A stretch of DNA of 64,000 nt from assembly GCA_022376925.1 (NCBI GenBank), contig JAIOJX010000025.1, positions 143,365,301 through 143,429,300 on the forward strand, read 5' to 3'. The position numbers and the translations under genes are program-made. The notes beneath the pieces are model-generated. The model was not told the origin of the DNA, searched no databases, and was given only the letters and a program-made list of their open reading frames with translations. Origin of the DNA: Tragulus kanchil. Its lineage: Eukaryota > Chordata > Mammalia > Artiodactyla > Tragulidae. Numbering within the stretch: the first letter of the stretch is position 1; each line of letters begins with the position of its first letter. Below are positions 42,363 through 54,520 of this stretch, in pieces.

Positions 42363-44664
42363 TACCTTGAATAAATAATTTGTGCAGATACATTCTGCAT
42401 GTAAGGTGTTTCTGGAAGGTTAGTGGAGACAAACCACTTGTGATATATATTTTCAGTGAAAAAAATGTACGAAACCCTTCACTGAATAAAAAATAATTCA
42501 CCTTTGTCATAGTAATGTTAATTTCAAACTTCAAAAGGGTCTACTATATTGCCTATTTTAATGGAAATTTCCACCAAGAGTAGATAAATTATCATCCTGC
42601 ATCTTGAAAAATAAAATAGAATTTTCTTCCAAGTAACTTCAACTGTGTGCAGATTCATTCATTTTGTTTTGCTTGCTATGCTATTATGGTGATTTTGTGT
42701 CATATGCCATGCTAATTTGTTTCTGTACTTTAAAAAATCAAAATAAATTAAACTGGTGAACAAACACACAATTTGCTAATTAGCATCATAACAATTATCA
42801 TAATAAGGCAAGTAAAATCAAAGAGAAGTAACATATAATCTTAATTTATTATCAATGTGAAGAAAGCTTAACTGGCACTAATCCACTGCAAGAAAAATCT
42901 GCCATAGAAATGTCTGCATCTATAAGAAGGTCTCTGTTCCTGCTTCATTAACACCCATTAAGATCTGTGCTTAAACAATATAGCTGACTTCCAGTATAGT
43001 TAAGGAAAAAGAATCCTTGCAAAGAAGAAAAGAGAAAAGGAGAAATCAAATGTAAATGGTATCAATTAAAAATTTTCACCTAACTTAACTTCATTAATTG
43101 ACTTTCTATGTAATGAAATTGTAAATCTAAAAAAATTGACCTTTTTCATCGGTGACTTGAATTGTCACCTTTAAAGTGTGGTCAGTCTGTCACACATCTA
43201 TGCACAAATCCCTAGAGCCAAATCATTTTTGTTCACACACTTCTGAACAAATAACTGTAAATCTCTTCCATTTCAGTTCACAAAATGCTGCTGCTTTTCT
43301 TTTTTGTCTAGGACAATGTATTATAGATGACATAGCAAGAAAAAATGAAAAGTAGAGGATGTAAAGTATGGATCCTAATTCCAACTAGGTGATTAACTTA
43401 TTTAGTTGACTGGAGTATGAAAATATGATTCCAGATTTTCTTTTTTATTTCTTGTACAAAATAAGGAACTTATGGCAATTGACTCCTAAGAGTTAAATGA
43501 CTCTGTATTATTTACCTTGAATAAATAATTTGTGCAGATACATTCTGCATGTAAGGTGTTTCTGGAAGGTTAGTGGAGACAAACCACTTGTGATATATAT
43601 TTTCAGTGAAAAAAATGTACGAAACCCTTCACTGAATAAAAAATAATTCACCTTTGTCATAGTAATGTTAATTTCAAACTTCAAAAGGGTCTACTATATT
43701 GCCTATTTTAATGGAAATTTCCACCAAGAGTAGATAAATTATCATCCTGCATCTTGAAAAATAAAATAGAATTTTCTTCCAAGTAACTTCAACTGTGTGC
43801 AGATTCATTCATTTTGTTTTGCTTGCTATGCTATTATGGTGATTTTGTGTCATATGCCATGCTAATTTGTTTCTGTACTTTAAAAAATCAAAATAAATTA
43901 AACTGGTGAACAAACACACAATTTGCTAATTAGCATCATAACAATTATCATAATAAGGCAAGTAAAATCAAAGAGAAGTAACATATAATCTTAATTTATT
44001 ATCAATGTGAAGAAAGCTTAACTGGCACTAATCCCCTGCAAGAAAAATCTGCCATAGAAATGTCTGCATCTATAAGAAGGTCTCTGTTCCTGCTTCATTA
44101 ACACCCATTAAGATCTGTGCTTAAACAATATAGCTGACTTCCAGTATAGTTAAGGAAAAAGAATCCTTGCAAAGAAGAAAAGAGAAAAGGAGAAATCAAA
44201 TGTAAATGGTATCAATTAAAAATTTTCACCTAACTTAACTTCATTAATTGACTTTCTATGTAATGAAATTGTAAATCTAAAAAAATTGACCTTTTTCATC
44301 GGTGACTTGAATTGTCACCTTTAAAGTGTGGTCAGTCTGTCACACATCTATGCACAAATCCCTAGAGCCAAATCATTTTTGTTCACACACTTCTGAACAA
44401 ATAACTGTAAATCTCTTCCATTTCAGTTCACAAAATGCTGCTGCTTTTCTTTTTTGTCTAGGACAATGTATTATAGATGACATAGCAAGAAAAAATGAAA
44501 AGTAGAGGATGTAAAGTATGGATCCTAATTCCAACTAGGTGATTAACTTATTTAGTTGACTGGAGTATGAAAATATGATTCCAGATTTTCTTTTTTATTT
44601 CTTGTACAAAATAAGGAACTTTAATGGCAATTGACTCCTAAGAGTTAAATGACTCTGTATTATT
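42363..44664. repeat. Tandem duplication 17, period 1150 bp
   Basis: Copy 1 is 42363-43512, copy 2 43513-44664. Seamless join 'tgtattatt' to 'taccttgaat'. One substitution ('taatccactgc' at 42879, 'taatcccctgc' at 44029) and 'ggaacttatgg' (43466) versus 'ggaactttaatgg' (44616). The latter lies about 45 bases before the join, and the third copy supports the longer form. Confidence 0.95.
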
Positions 44665-46725
44665 TTAATTTAGCTTATTTGTTACTAAGTTGCCAAAATG
44701 TCCTCCAGTTATATTTGTGGTGAAAGATTTCATCCTTCAAATATTTCTAACCAACAATTAAAAAAAAGTTTTGTTATTATTATATTTTAAATAGACACTC
44801 ATTCAAAACAGTTTTTGGTTTTCATTAAAATCTCATCAATTTATCTCTTCAAATGATTTAAGGTTTTTAAAATGTTGATTTACTTGAAATTGGTATTTTA
44901 CCATTTACTGACTGCTTAATATTAATGTTATAAAAGAATAGATAAATAGAAAGTGAAATGCTTTCATATTTAAAGGACATAATTCTCCTTAACATTTCTA
45001 TTTTGTTCTTCTATTTTGTGTGTAATATCTGTCCAAATATACAAAGAATTATCTCTAATCCTTATCAAAGTTACAGTCTTTGTTATAGAGCTCATTTGTT
45101 TTCTTTTAAAAAATTCCTTTTTTCATTGTGATACTTGTTTTTCCGTAATTTTTACCTTTTATCATTTTTACCTTTTACTTCTGGTATGCCAAATGCACAT
45201 TTTCTGTTTACCAAGTACTTCAGCAAAATTACTTAACTTTTAATTATAAAGTTTCTGTAATTTCTGTAGTTTTCTGTATATATGGATAATCATATACAAA
45301 TCAATATTAATTTTCCTTATTTTCCTTTTATTTCTCATGTCTTAGTGAGTTGGCTGAAGACTTCCAGGAAAATATTGAATGATTATTCAACAATTGTCAA
45401 TATAGGGCTTCCTTAGTGGTCCAGAAGGTAAAGAGTCTGCCTTGCAGTGCAAGGGGGCACCTGTTCGATACCTGGCCTAGGAGGATCCCACATGCCACAG
45501 AGTGGCTGGACCCTTGTGTCCAATTAGGAGCCAGCACTCTGAAGCTCATGTACCCAGAGCCGGTGCTCTGCATTTCAGTTCACAAAATGCTGCTGCTTTT
45601 CTTTTTTGTCTAGGACAATGTATTATAGATGACATAGCAAGAAAAAATGAAAAGTAGAGGATGTAAAGTATGGATCCTAATTCCAACTAGGTGATTAACT
45701 TATTTAGTTGACTGGAGTATGAAAATATGATTCCAGATTTTCTTTTTTATTTCTTGTACAAAATAAGGAACTTTAATGGCAATTGACTCCTAAGAGTTAA
45801 ATGACTCTGTATTATTTTAATTTAGCTTATTTGTTACTAAGTTGCCAAAATGTCCTCCAGTTATATTTGTGGTGAAAGATTTCATCCTTCAAATATTTCT
45901 AACCAACAATTAAAAAAAAGTTTTGTTATTATTATATTTTAAATAGACACTCATTCAAAACAGTTTTTGGTTTTCATTAAAATCTCATCAATTTATCTCT
46001 TCAAATGATTTAAGGTTTTTAAAATGTTGATTTACTTGAAATTGGTATTTTACCATTTACTGACTGCTTAATATTAATGTTATAAAAGAATAGATAAATA
46101 GAAAGTGAAATGCTTTCATATTTAAAGGACATAATTCTCCTTAACATTTCTATTTTGTTCTTCTATTTTTGTGTGTAATATCTGTCCAAATATACAAAGA
46201 ATTATCTCTAATCCTTATCAAAGTTACAGTCTTTGTTATAGAGCTCATTTGTTTTCTTTTAAAAAATTCCTTTTTTCATTGTGATACTTGTTTTTCCGTA
46301 ATTTTTACCTTTTATCATTTTTACCTTTTACTTCTGGTATGCCAAATGCACATTTTCTGTTTACCAAGTACTTCAGCAAAATTACTTAACTTTTAATTAT
46401 AAAGTTTCTGTAATTTCTGTAGTTTTCTGTATATATGGATAATCATATACAAATCAATATTAATTTTCCTTATTTTCCTTTTATTTCTCATGTCTTAGTG
46501 AGTTGGCTGAAGACTTCCAGGAAAATATTGAATGATTATTCAACAATTGTCAATATAGGGCTTCCTTAGTGGTCCAGAAGGTAAAGAGTCTGCCTTGCAG
46601 TGCAAGGGGGCACCTGTTCGATACCTGGCCTAGGAGGATCCCACATGCCACAGAGTGGCTGGACCCTTGTGTCCAATTAGGAGCCAGCACTCTGAAGCTC
46701 ATGTACCCAGAGCCGGTGCTCTGCA
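44419..46725. repeat. Tandem duplication 18, period 1152 bp
   Basis: Copy 1 is 44419-45572, copy 2 45571-46725. The join lies inside a CHR-like SINE: 'cggtgctctgca' runs into 'catttcagttcac', sharing 'ca'. One T-run differs ('ctattttgtg' at 45011, 'ctatttttgtg' at 46163). Confidence 0.95.
45405..45572 (+). mobile_element. CHR-like tRNA-Glu SINE, copy 1, cut by junction
   Basis: 'gggcttccttagtggtccag', 'cctgttcgatacctggccta', 'gatcccacatgccacagag' and then truncated at 'gtgctctgca' by duplication 18. The complete copy is at 46558. Confidence 0.83.
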
Positions 46726-46833
46726 AGGAAACAGTCCACTGCAGTGGGAGACCCACACAGGCCAAAGAATAAAGATGGATGAAAATAAACAAATAGAAAA
46801 ACAATAAAAGAGGCCGAAAATTTAAAAAAAAAA
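46558..46833 (+). mobile_element. CHR-like tRNA-Glu SINE, copy 2, complete
   Basis: Complete plus-strand copy. After 'gtgctctgcaaggaaacagt' it continues 'gtgggagacccacacaggcc' and an A-rich tail ('gaaaataaacaaatag', then an A-run at 46823-46833). This gives the best view of the 3' half of this subfamily. Confidence 0.85.
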
Positions 46834-46910
46834 GACTACTTTAAAAGATTATCAATACATATCCGTAGTACTGGTTATCTTTATTTATGTCTTGATTTTA
46901 CAGTGATTTT

Positions 46911-47131
46911 TATGTGTGTGCTAAGTTGCTTCAGTCATGTCTGACTCTGCAACCCCATGGACCGTAGCCCACCAGGGTCCTCGGTCCATGGGATTCTTCA
47001 GGCAAAAATACTGGAGTGGGTTGCCATTTCTTGCTCCAGGGGATCTTCTGGATCCAGGGATTGACCCCAGATCTCTTATGTCTCTCCTGCATTGGCAGGC
47101 AGGTTCTTTACCAGTAGTGTCACCTGGGAGG
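46911..47131 (-). mobile_element. Bov-tA SINE
   Basis: Plus strand is the complement: 'gtgtgtgctaagttgcttca', 'gtcatgtctgactctgcaac', 'ggattcttcaggcaaaaata', 'aggggatcttctggatccag', 'ctcctgcattggcaggcagg', 'ttctttaccagtagtgtcac'. Full length, unduplicated. Confidence 0.88.
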
Positions 47132-47144
47132 CACATGATTTTTA

Positions 47145-47648
47145 TTGTGGTTGTTCAATCACTAAGTCGTGTCCAACTCTTTGTAACCCCATGAACTTCA
47201 CCTTGCCAAGCCTCTCTTTCCATCACCATTTCCCTGAGTTTGCTCAACCACATGTCCATTGAGTCAGTGATGCCATCAAACCATCTTATCCTCTGATACC
47301 CTCTTCTCTTGTCCTTAATCTTCACTAGCTTGCATCAGTGTCTTTTCCAATGAGCTGTATTTCTCATTAGGTGGCCTAAGTATTGGAGCTTCAGCTTCAG
47401 CATCAGTCCTTCCATTGAATATTCAGGGTTGATTTCTTTTAGGATTCACTGGTTTGATCTCCTTGCTGCCCAAGGTACTCTCAAGCATCTTCTCCAGCAT
47501 GTTCTTCTCCAGATGTTCAAAAGCATCAGTCCTTCAGTGTACAGCATTCTTTATGGTCCAACTCTGGCATTCATACATGACTACCGTATAGCTTTGACTA
47601 TAAAGACCTTTGGTGGCAAAGTGGTGTCCCTGATTTTTTTAAACACTC
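47145..47648 (-). mobile_element. BovB LINE 3' fragment
   Basis: Complement of the BovB 3' end: 'gttcaatcactaagtcgtgt', 'ccatgtccattgagtcagtg', 'gatgccatcaaaccatctta', 'aagtattggagcttcagctt', 'ttcactggtttgatctcctt', 'ggcaaagtggtgtccctg'. It encodes the ORF2 C-terminus in reverse; the frame is not fully open here, unlike the copy at 62307. Unduplicated. Confidence 0.88.
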
Positions 47649-47699
47649 TGTAGTTTTGATATAGCTATACTTCCTCGTTAAATATAAATATAATGTTTC

Positions 47700-48240
47700 A
47701 TATAAATATTGGGCTGACATGGTTTGTAAGATTTTGGAAGTTCTCTCGTCCTAATTTGCTATTTTGCTCATAAATGGATGTTGAATTTTATCATAGGATT
47801 ATTTTCTATACCTATTCATTCAATATTTCCCACCTTTTTATCTTAATGTAATATATTACAATATAATCACTTTAATCTTAAAACATCTTTGCATTCCTGA
47901 GCAAGCCTGATTTGGCTAGGATTTAACTTCATTTTGTGTGTTTTTAAAATCTTAGTTTATCTTATTTTCTTATTTCATTAATTTACTTACGTTTTCTTCC
48001 TCACTCTGGTTGTCATATTGATGTGAACTTTCTAAATGCTTAAGGCATTTGCTTAGTTTATTATTTGTGTAGTCTTTCTCCCTATTGATTATATGCACCT
48101 TAGACTGTAAATTTCCTTCTAACTACTGCTTTATCAGCATGTCACAAGTTTGATAGGTCACATGTCAAGTTTGATAGGTAGTATTTTCATTATAGTCCTT
48201 TAATTTCCATTTTGATTCCATTTGGTCTCAGATTCTATTT
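47700..48240 (-). mobile_element. L1 LINE fragment, antisense
   Basis: Complementary L1-like phrases: 'gtttgtaagattttggaagt', 'atttgctattttgctcataa', 'aacatctttgcattcctgag', 'tttctaaatgcttaaggcat', 'ttgattccatttggtctcag'. Diverged. It includes a small local repeat of 'aagtttgatagg' at 48146 and 48168. Confidence 0.5.
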
Positions 48241-48317
48241 ACCAAGTACATGATCCGTAGATTTGTAAAGGTTTCGATTCCAAACCCAAGTGAGGGTAAG
48301 CTCTGCCTGCTCTGTGG

Positions 48318-48517
48318 CTCAGGTTTGTCCATGTCCGACTATCTGTGACCCCATGGTGTAGCATGCCAGGCTCCTCTATCCGTGGAATTTTCCCAGGCAA
48401 AAATACTCGAGTGGATTGAAGTTTCCTCCTCCAGGGGATCGTCTTAACCCAGAGACAGAACCCATGTCTCTTGCATTGGCAGGGAGATTTTTTACCACTG
48501 AGCCACTTGAGAAGCTT
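48318..48517 (-). mobile_element. Bov-tA SINE, copy 1
   Basis: Complement: 'catgtccgactatctgtgac', 'gcatgccaggctcctctatc', 'ttttcccaggcaaaaatact', 'ctccaggggatcgtcttaac', 'catgtctcttgcattggcag', 'tttttaccactgagccactt'. Near full length. Confidence 0.85.
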
Positions 48518-49415
48518 GAGGATAAGCTAGTGACTTAAAAAATTTCATGAGAGTTTTGCTGTTACTATTGTTGTCACTGTTGCAATTGTTTCTGCCGTTT
48601 CAAATTTCACCTTTATCTCCATCCAAAGCTAGTACAAGATGAAAAGAACCATTTATCTGCTTATACTGAGTAAGTTTCCTTCTGACTCACTTTTTTTTTC
48701 CTCATACTGTGGCATTTTCAGAATCATAATTTTATATGTTTGGAGAAGGGGGAGACTTTTATCTAGCTTGTCGTCCTCAGGGTTAGGATAGTTTAGCCAC
48801 AGTCACATCCAAAAAGCTTATTCTTTGGAAGCTGTTAAGCTACTTGATTCTAAATATGTACTCCAAAAGTACCAAGGTTCATCATCACCTCATCTCCTTG
48901 AAGTAACATCTATAGTTAGTTCTAATCTTCTAAGTGATCCCCTTTTTAGGTGTAATCACTAATTATTTTAAAATATGTGTTCTAATAGTTCTATATATTT
49001 TATGATGGTGGATATCTAGAAATTATATTTCTGGAAAATGAATTTCCTTCCCTTTTTTCCTCTCTTATAAAATTATACTTCAAATGTATAGTCCAAAAAA
49101 AAAAAAAAAACGGTAGTCCTTCTGTGTCTTTTTAAGTCCACTTAAACTCTCTCAACTCTTGGTTGTTCCCAAGACATTTAGCACATTCCTAAATTTTAGT
49201 AACTAGTAACCAAGTGTGGGAAATAAATGTGTTATAAAAGATAAAAAAGAGAAGAATCTCAAATCACTAAAAGTGTTGTATGACCGAGTTGAAGCTGCAG
49301 TTCATTTGTTCAGGTACTATCAGCAAAGTGAGAAAAGACACAAGTACATGATCCGTAGATTTGTAAAGGTTTCGATTCCAAACCCAAGTGAGGGTAAGCT
49401 CTGCCTGCTCTGTGG

Positions 49416-49614
49416 CTCAGGTTTGTCCATGTCCGACTATCTGTGACCCCATGGTGTAGCATGCCAGGCTCCTCTATCCGTGGAATTTTCCCAGGCAAAA
49501 ATACTCGAGTGGATTGAAGTTTCCTCCTCCAGGGGATCGTCTTAACCCAGAGACAGAACCCATGTCTCTTGCATTGGCAGGGAGATTTTTTACCACTGAG
49601 CCACTTGAGAAGCT
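49416..49614 (-). mobile_element. Bov-tA SINE, copy 2 (from duplication 19)
   Basis: Second image of 48318-48517 at offset 1098. Confidence 0.85.
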
Positions 49615-50214
49615 TGAGGATAAGCTAGTGACTTAAAAAATTTCATGAGAGTTTTGCTGTTACTATTGTTGTCACTGTTGCAATTGTTTCTGCCGTTTCA
49701 AATTTCACCTTTATCTCCATCCAAAGCTAGTACAAGATGAAAAGAACCATTTATCTGCTTATACTGAGTAAGTTTCCTTCTGACTCACTTTTTTTTTTCC
49801 TCATACTGTGGCATTTTCAGAATCATAATTTTATATGTTTGGAGAAGGGGGAGACTTTTATCTAGCTTGTCGTCCTCAGGGTTAGGATAGTTTAGCCACA
49901 GTCACATCCAAAAAGCTTATTCTTTGGAAGCTGTTAAGCTACTTGATTCTAAATATGTACTCCAAAAGTACCAAGGTTCATCATCACCTCATCTCCTTGA
50001 AGTAACATCTATAGTTAGTTCTAATCTTCTAAGTGATCCCCTTTTTAGGTGTAATCACTAATTATTTTAAAATATGTGTTCTAATAGTTCTATATATTTT
50101 ATGATGGTGGATATCTAGAAATTATATTTCTGGAAAATGAATTTCCTTCCCTTTTTTCCTCTCTTATAAAATTATACTTCAAATGTATAGTCCAAAAAAA
50201 AAAAAAAACGGTAG

Positions 50215-53200
50215 TCCTTCTGTGTCTTTTTAAGTCCACTTAAACTCTCTCAACTCTTGGTTGTTCCCAAGACATTTAGCACATTCCTAAATTTTAGTAA
50301 CTAGTAACCAAGTGTGGGAAATAAATGTGTTATAAAAGATAAAAAAGAGAGAAGAATCTCAAATCACTAAAAGTGTTGTATGACCGAGTTGAAGCTGCAG
50401 TTCATTTGTTCAGGTACTATCAGCAAAGTGAGAAAAAGACACAATCAGGGTAGTCAATAATGAAGACCAAATAATAAGCTTTTCTAAACTTTATTATTAG
50501 TCAACTAGATCCAAAAACAGTTTATGAATCTGGCATAAACATAAATTCAAAATTTTATTAATTGTTGAAATAGTTTTTAAAATATAAATTTTGAGGAGCA
50601 ATGTTTTAACTTTTGACTAGTGTTAGGATTTCAAAAAGAATTCAGCCATTTAGAAATACACTGGGTAGAAAATCCCTCATCTTGATCTCAAGAGGAGAAA
50701 GAATTTTTGTCTAATATTATGCTTAAAACTTTACAGAGAATATTTTATAAACTAAAATTAAGTGGTCTCGCTTAAATGTGAGATAGTTGGAGAATACTAA
50801 TTATCAAATCCAAATTATCAAAATCTTCCTTTTGGTCCAAATATAAAGTCAAAAACATATGAGAATCTAAGAGGAAACATCTATTAAATAATCAAGGGAG
50901 TGTTTAACCTCATTAGCCCAAAATGAAACATAAATGTTGAGCTGAATCTCTGTCAGCATAAATGCACATCTAAAAATATATTTGAGAAATGGATAGTGAA
51001 AATATTTTAAAGGCATAATAATGAAAAAAATTTGCCATGAATTGAAAATAAAATAATGGCTATTATGCTTATTAGTTTGAGAAATATTTATATTAAAAAC
51101 GTGTTACATATGTGCTATTCTCTTTTGGCTACATAATCTTGCCTCTTTGTAAATAACTTTCTATTCCACAAACAACCTGTGCCTGGCTTTATCTTCCAAG
51201 TCAAACCCATGATATTAATATTTTCTATTTACCTGTTTATTTACTTTGCCAGTTTTACACTGAACGAGGACATGAACTTTATTTATGTAGTTTGCTGCCA
51301 TAAGTTTGGACTTGGCAGAAAGTCTAACATAAAACAGTTTGCACTGAAGATATTAAACTAAACTAATTTTATGTAGGTTAGGCAAGTGAAGAATAAAAAA
51401 CAACTGCAGGAGTACAGGTGAAGGGTATTTTTTCTGAGTCTGCTCTAGCAAGGGAGTCAGCCACTATTGCTTGCATTTTGAGAGAATCTCAAAGATAGGC
51501 AAAGGAAGAGGAAAGGAAAGTTTCATGGTAGAAAAGAGGGAAGGCTTCAAGCATGCCCTGATTGGAGGCTCTTGGCATGGGGAAACTGTACACAGGCTTA
51601 CTGGAAGGGTGTATCCTATACATTTGGGTAGGTGTGCTTATTTAGCTTTCTTGATTTGTATTAAAATGGAAACAGGACAAATATTAAGAAAGCAACCAAC
51701 TACTAGTCAAGTTCTGGTCACATGGGGCCAATTATTACAGGGGTTATTGCTTGTCTATATAGACTGTTCTTTAGAGATAGTGGTCTGATTTCCAGTGAGC
51801 CTGACTTACAGAGAGTGAGATGGCTTCCTGTACTGGTTACTATAGAGAATGAGTTGGTTTCCCGGGCAGTTTCCTACCAATTGTAGGTCAGAGTCCTATT
51901 TTTATCTATGATCTGGCCATCATCTGTTTCTATACCTAGTCTCTCACAAGCACCTAATTGAGAACATAGAGAGTTTAACAGCTACTTTTTTGGTCCAAAT
52001 ATAAAGTCAAAAACATATGAGAATCTAAGAGGAAACATCTATTAAATAATCAAGGGAGTGTTTAACCTCATTAGCCCAAAATGAAACATAAATGTTGAGC
52101 TGAATCTCTGTCAGCATAAATGCACATCTAAAAATATATTTGAGAAATGGATAGTGAAAATATTTTAAAGGCATAATAATGAAAAAAATTTGCCATGAAT
52201 TGAAAATAAAATAATGGCTATTATGCTTATTAGTTTGAGAAATATTTATATTAAAAACGTGTTACATATGTGCTATTCTCTTTTGGCTACATAATCTTGC
52301 CTCTTTGTAAATAACTTTCTATTCCACAAACAACCTGTGCCTGGCTTTATCTTCCAAGTCAAACCCATGATATTAATATTTTCTATTTACCTGTTTATTT
52401 ACTTTGCCAGTTTTACACTGAACGAGGACATGAACTTTATTTATGTAGTTTGCTGCCATAAGTTTGGACTTGGCAGAAAGTCTAACATAAAACAGTTTGC
52501 ACTGAAGATATTAAACTAAACTAATTTTATGTAGGTTAGGCAAGTGAAGAATAAAAAACAACTGCAGGAGTACAGGTGAAGGGTATTTTTTCTGAGTCTG
52601 CTCTAGCAAGGGAGTCAGCCACTATTGCTTGCATTTTGAGAGAATCTCAAAGATAGGCAAAGGAAGAGGAAAGGAAAGTTTCATGGTAGAAAAGAGGGAA
52701 GGCTTCAAGCATGCCCTGATTGGAGGCTCTTGGCATGGGGAAACTGTACACAGGCTTACTGGAAGGGTGTATCCTATACATTTGGGTAGGTGTGCTTATT
52801 TAGCTTTCTTGATTTGTATTAAAATGGAAACAGGACAAATATTAAGAAAGCAACCAACTACTAGTCAAGTTCTGGTCACATGGGGCCAATTATTACAGGG
52901 GTTATTGCTTGTCTATATAGACTGTTCTTTAGAGATAGTGGTCTGATTTCCAGTGAGCCTGACTTACAGAGAGTGAGATGGCTTCCTGTACTGGTTACTA
53001 TAGAGAATGAGTTGGTTTCCCGGGCAGTTTCCTACCAATTGTAGGTCAGAGTCCTATTTTTATCTATGATCTGGCCATCATCTGTTTCTATACCTAGTCT
53101 CTCACAAGCACCTAATTGAGAACATAGAGAGTTTAACAGCTATTGTCCTGATACATAATACATTACCCAAAAAGAAGCTTTTCAAAAAAGTTATATTGAT

Positions 53201-54520
53201 TAAAATTTTAAAAAGAGGCATAAAAGTAAAGCATAGAATTCCTCAGTGACAAATATTTGATCTAACTTCAGTCCCAATAGACAAGTGATTTCAAAATTCT
53301 ACTTTGGAAATAAAAGTATATATATAAAAAAATGCTACTTTGGACCTTTACACGATCATAAATCTTCAAAAACTTCTAAAAGTAGACCAGAATAGGTAAG
53401 TTTCAGATATAAAAATGGGAACAGTAACTATAACTGAGAGGATAAAAAGATACTGGACTGATATTCATTTGTGCTAAACTAGATATTAAAACATAGAATA
53501 AGCCTTGATATGAAATACACTAGTTTATTATGAATCACTGGTAAGTGGTTCAGATAACTTTATCACACTCTAGGACAGCAAGAAAGCTGGTTTAGCACAG
53601 TGTTTTGTGATTACCAGACCACAGAGGTCTGCTTGGAAAATGCTGTTTCGATTATTCTTATGTTTGGAAACCAGTGAAGCAAGAAAACCTTTTTCATAAA
53701 AGCCTACATTTGGTCTGTGTGTCACAAATAGTTTAAAAATTAACATGTAAATTGTATTAAAATAAAAAGCATCTAGCTAAGAAGAGGTGGCTTGATAACA
53801 ATGGTCATGGAAGTCCTAAAACCCTTCCCTTATCAATATTACAGTATAAACAATTCTTGACAGAAATAATTTCGTTACTTAAAGTAATTTCATCTCTATA
53901 GAAAAACAATTAGCAAATTTTAAATAGAATTTCATTTCACCCAATTTTCAGAGAAAAAAAAATTAAACTTTGCCTTGATTGTAGTTTATATTCCTATAAT
54001 ATATATGGAATTTAAATCTCAAGAGGCAGTAATAATGATCTCGCCAGAAAATCCGAAATGCATTTGCCTAACCAGAAATAAAACAGGAAAATGTGTTTAA
54101 ATGCACCCTACTTATCTTGATTTATTTTCTTTTCCCTTGAGATGTGGCTCTTCAGTTCATGCTAACTCAAGTCTTCCGAGAATGTCCCAGCATGGAATTA
54201 TTTTTCAGGAACACTCTTCTCTGCAACACTAAATCATACATACTTTTCCTAAGACTTTCCCTTATCAAAACATACAAACTGTCCCAGTTAATTCTTTCAG
54301 TGGTTATTTTGTTAATATTATTCAAATTTAGGAAGGGAACATTTTTAGGGACAAACATAATTCAAGATGTTGGCATCATAGTAAGAACAAACAAAATCTC
54401 TGCTGTCCTGGAATCTGATAATCATTTGAGCTACTTATCACTGATTCGTAATAAGCCAATATATTCCATGTCAGAATTTATCAGTATGTTTTTAAGGTGC
54501 ACTTGTAATTAGTATAATAT
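50215..54520. other. Unassigned AT-rich DNA within duplications 19 to 21
   Basis: No repeat family recognised. Two open frames drew attention and were rejected: 51471-51788 (105 codons, again at 52629) and 54144-54512 (122 codons from a GTG, again at 55307). Neither shows a domain, and their second copies come from duplication. Confidence 0.4.
50826..53142. repeat. Tandem duplication 20, period 1158 bp
   Basis: Copy 1 is about 50826-51983, copy 2 51984-53142. Join: 'gtttaacagcta' then 'cttttttggtcc' where copy 1 begins 'cttccttttggtcc', so the first bases of copy 2 are slightly altered. Otherwise no differences noticed over 1.15 kb. Confidence 0.95.

Larger units (their letters stand above)
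40116..45404. other. Unassigned DNA within duplications 15 to 18
   Basis: No gene or confident repeat. Near 41095-41130 'cctactgcatgccaggtatc' is reminiscent of MIR/MER-type sequence but too short to call. Open frames of 64-77 codons are duplicated with the DNA and show no domains. Confidence 0.4.
48243..50444. repeat. Tandem duplication 19, period 1098 bp
   Basis: Copy 1 is 48243-49343, copy 2 49341-50444. Seamless join in 'agacacaagtacatg', sharing 'caa'. Differences are homopolymer or simple-repeat lengths: A-run 16 at 49095 versus 15 at 50194, 'aaaaaagagaagaa' versus 'aaaaaagagagaagaa', and 'gagaaaagac' versus 'gagaaaaagac' at the join. Confidence 0.95.

Noticed and set aside
51471..52946. 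105-codon open frame found twice
   Set aside because: No domain, no signals, duplicated with the DNA (duplication 20).
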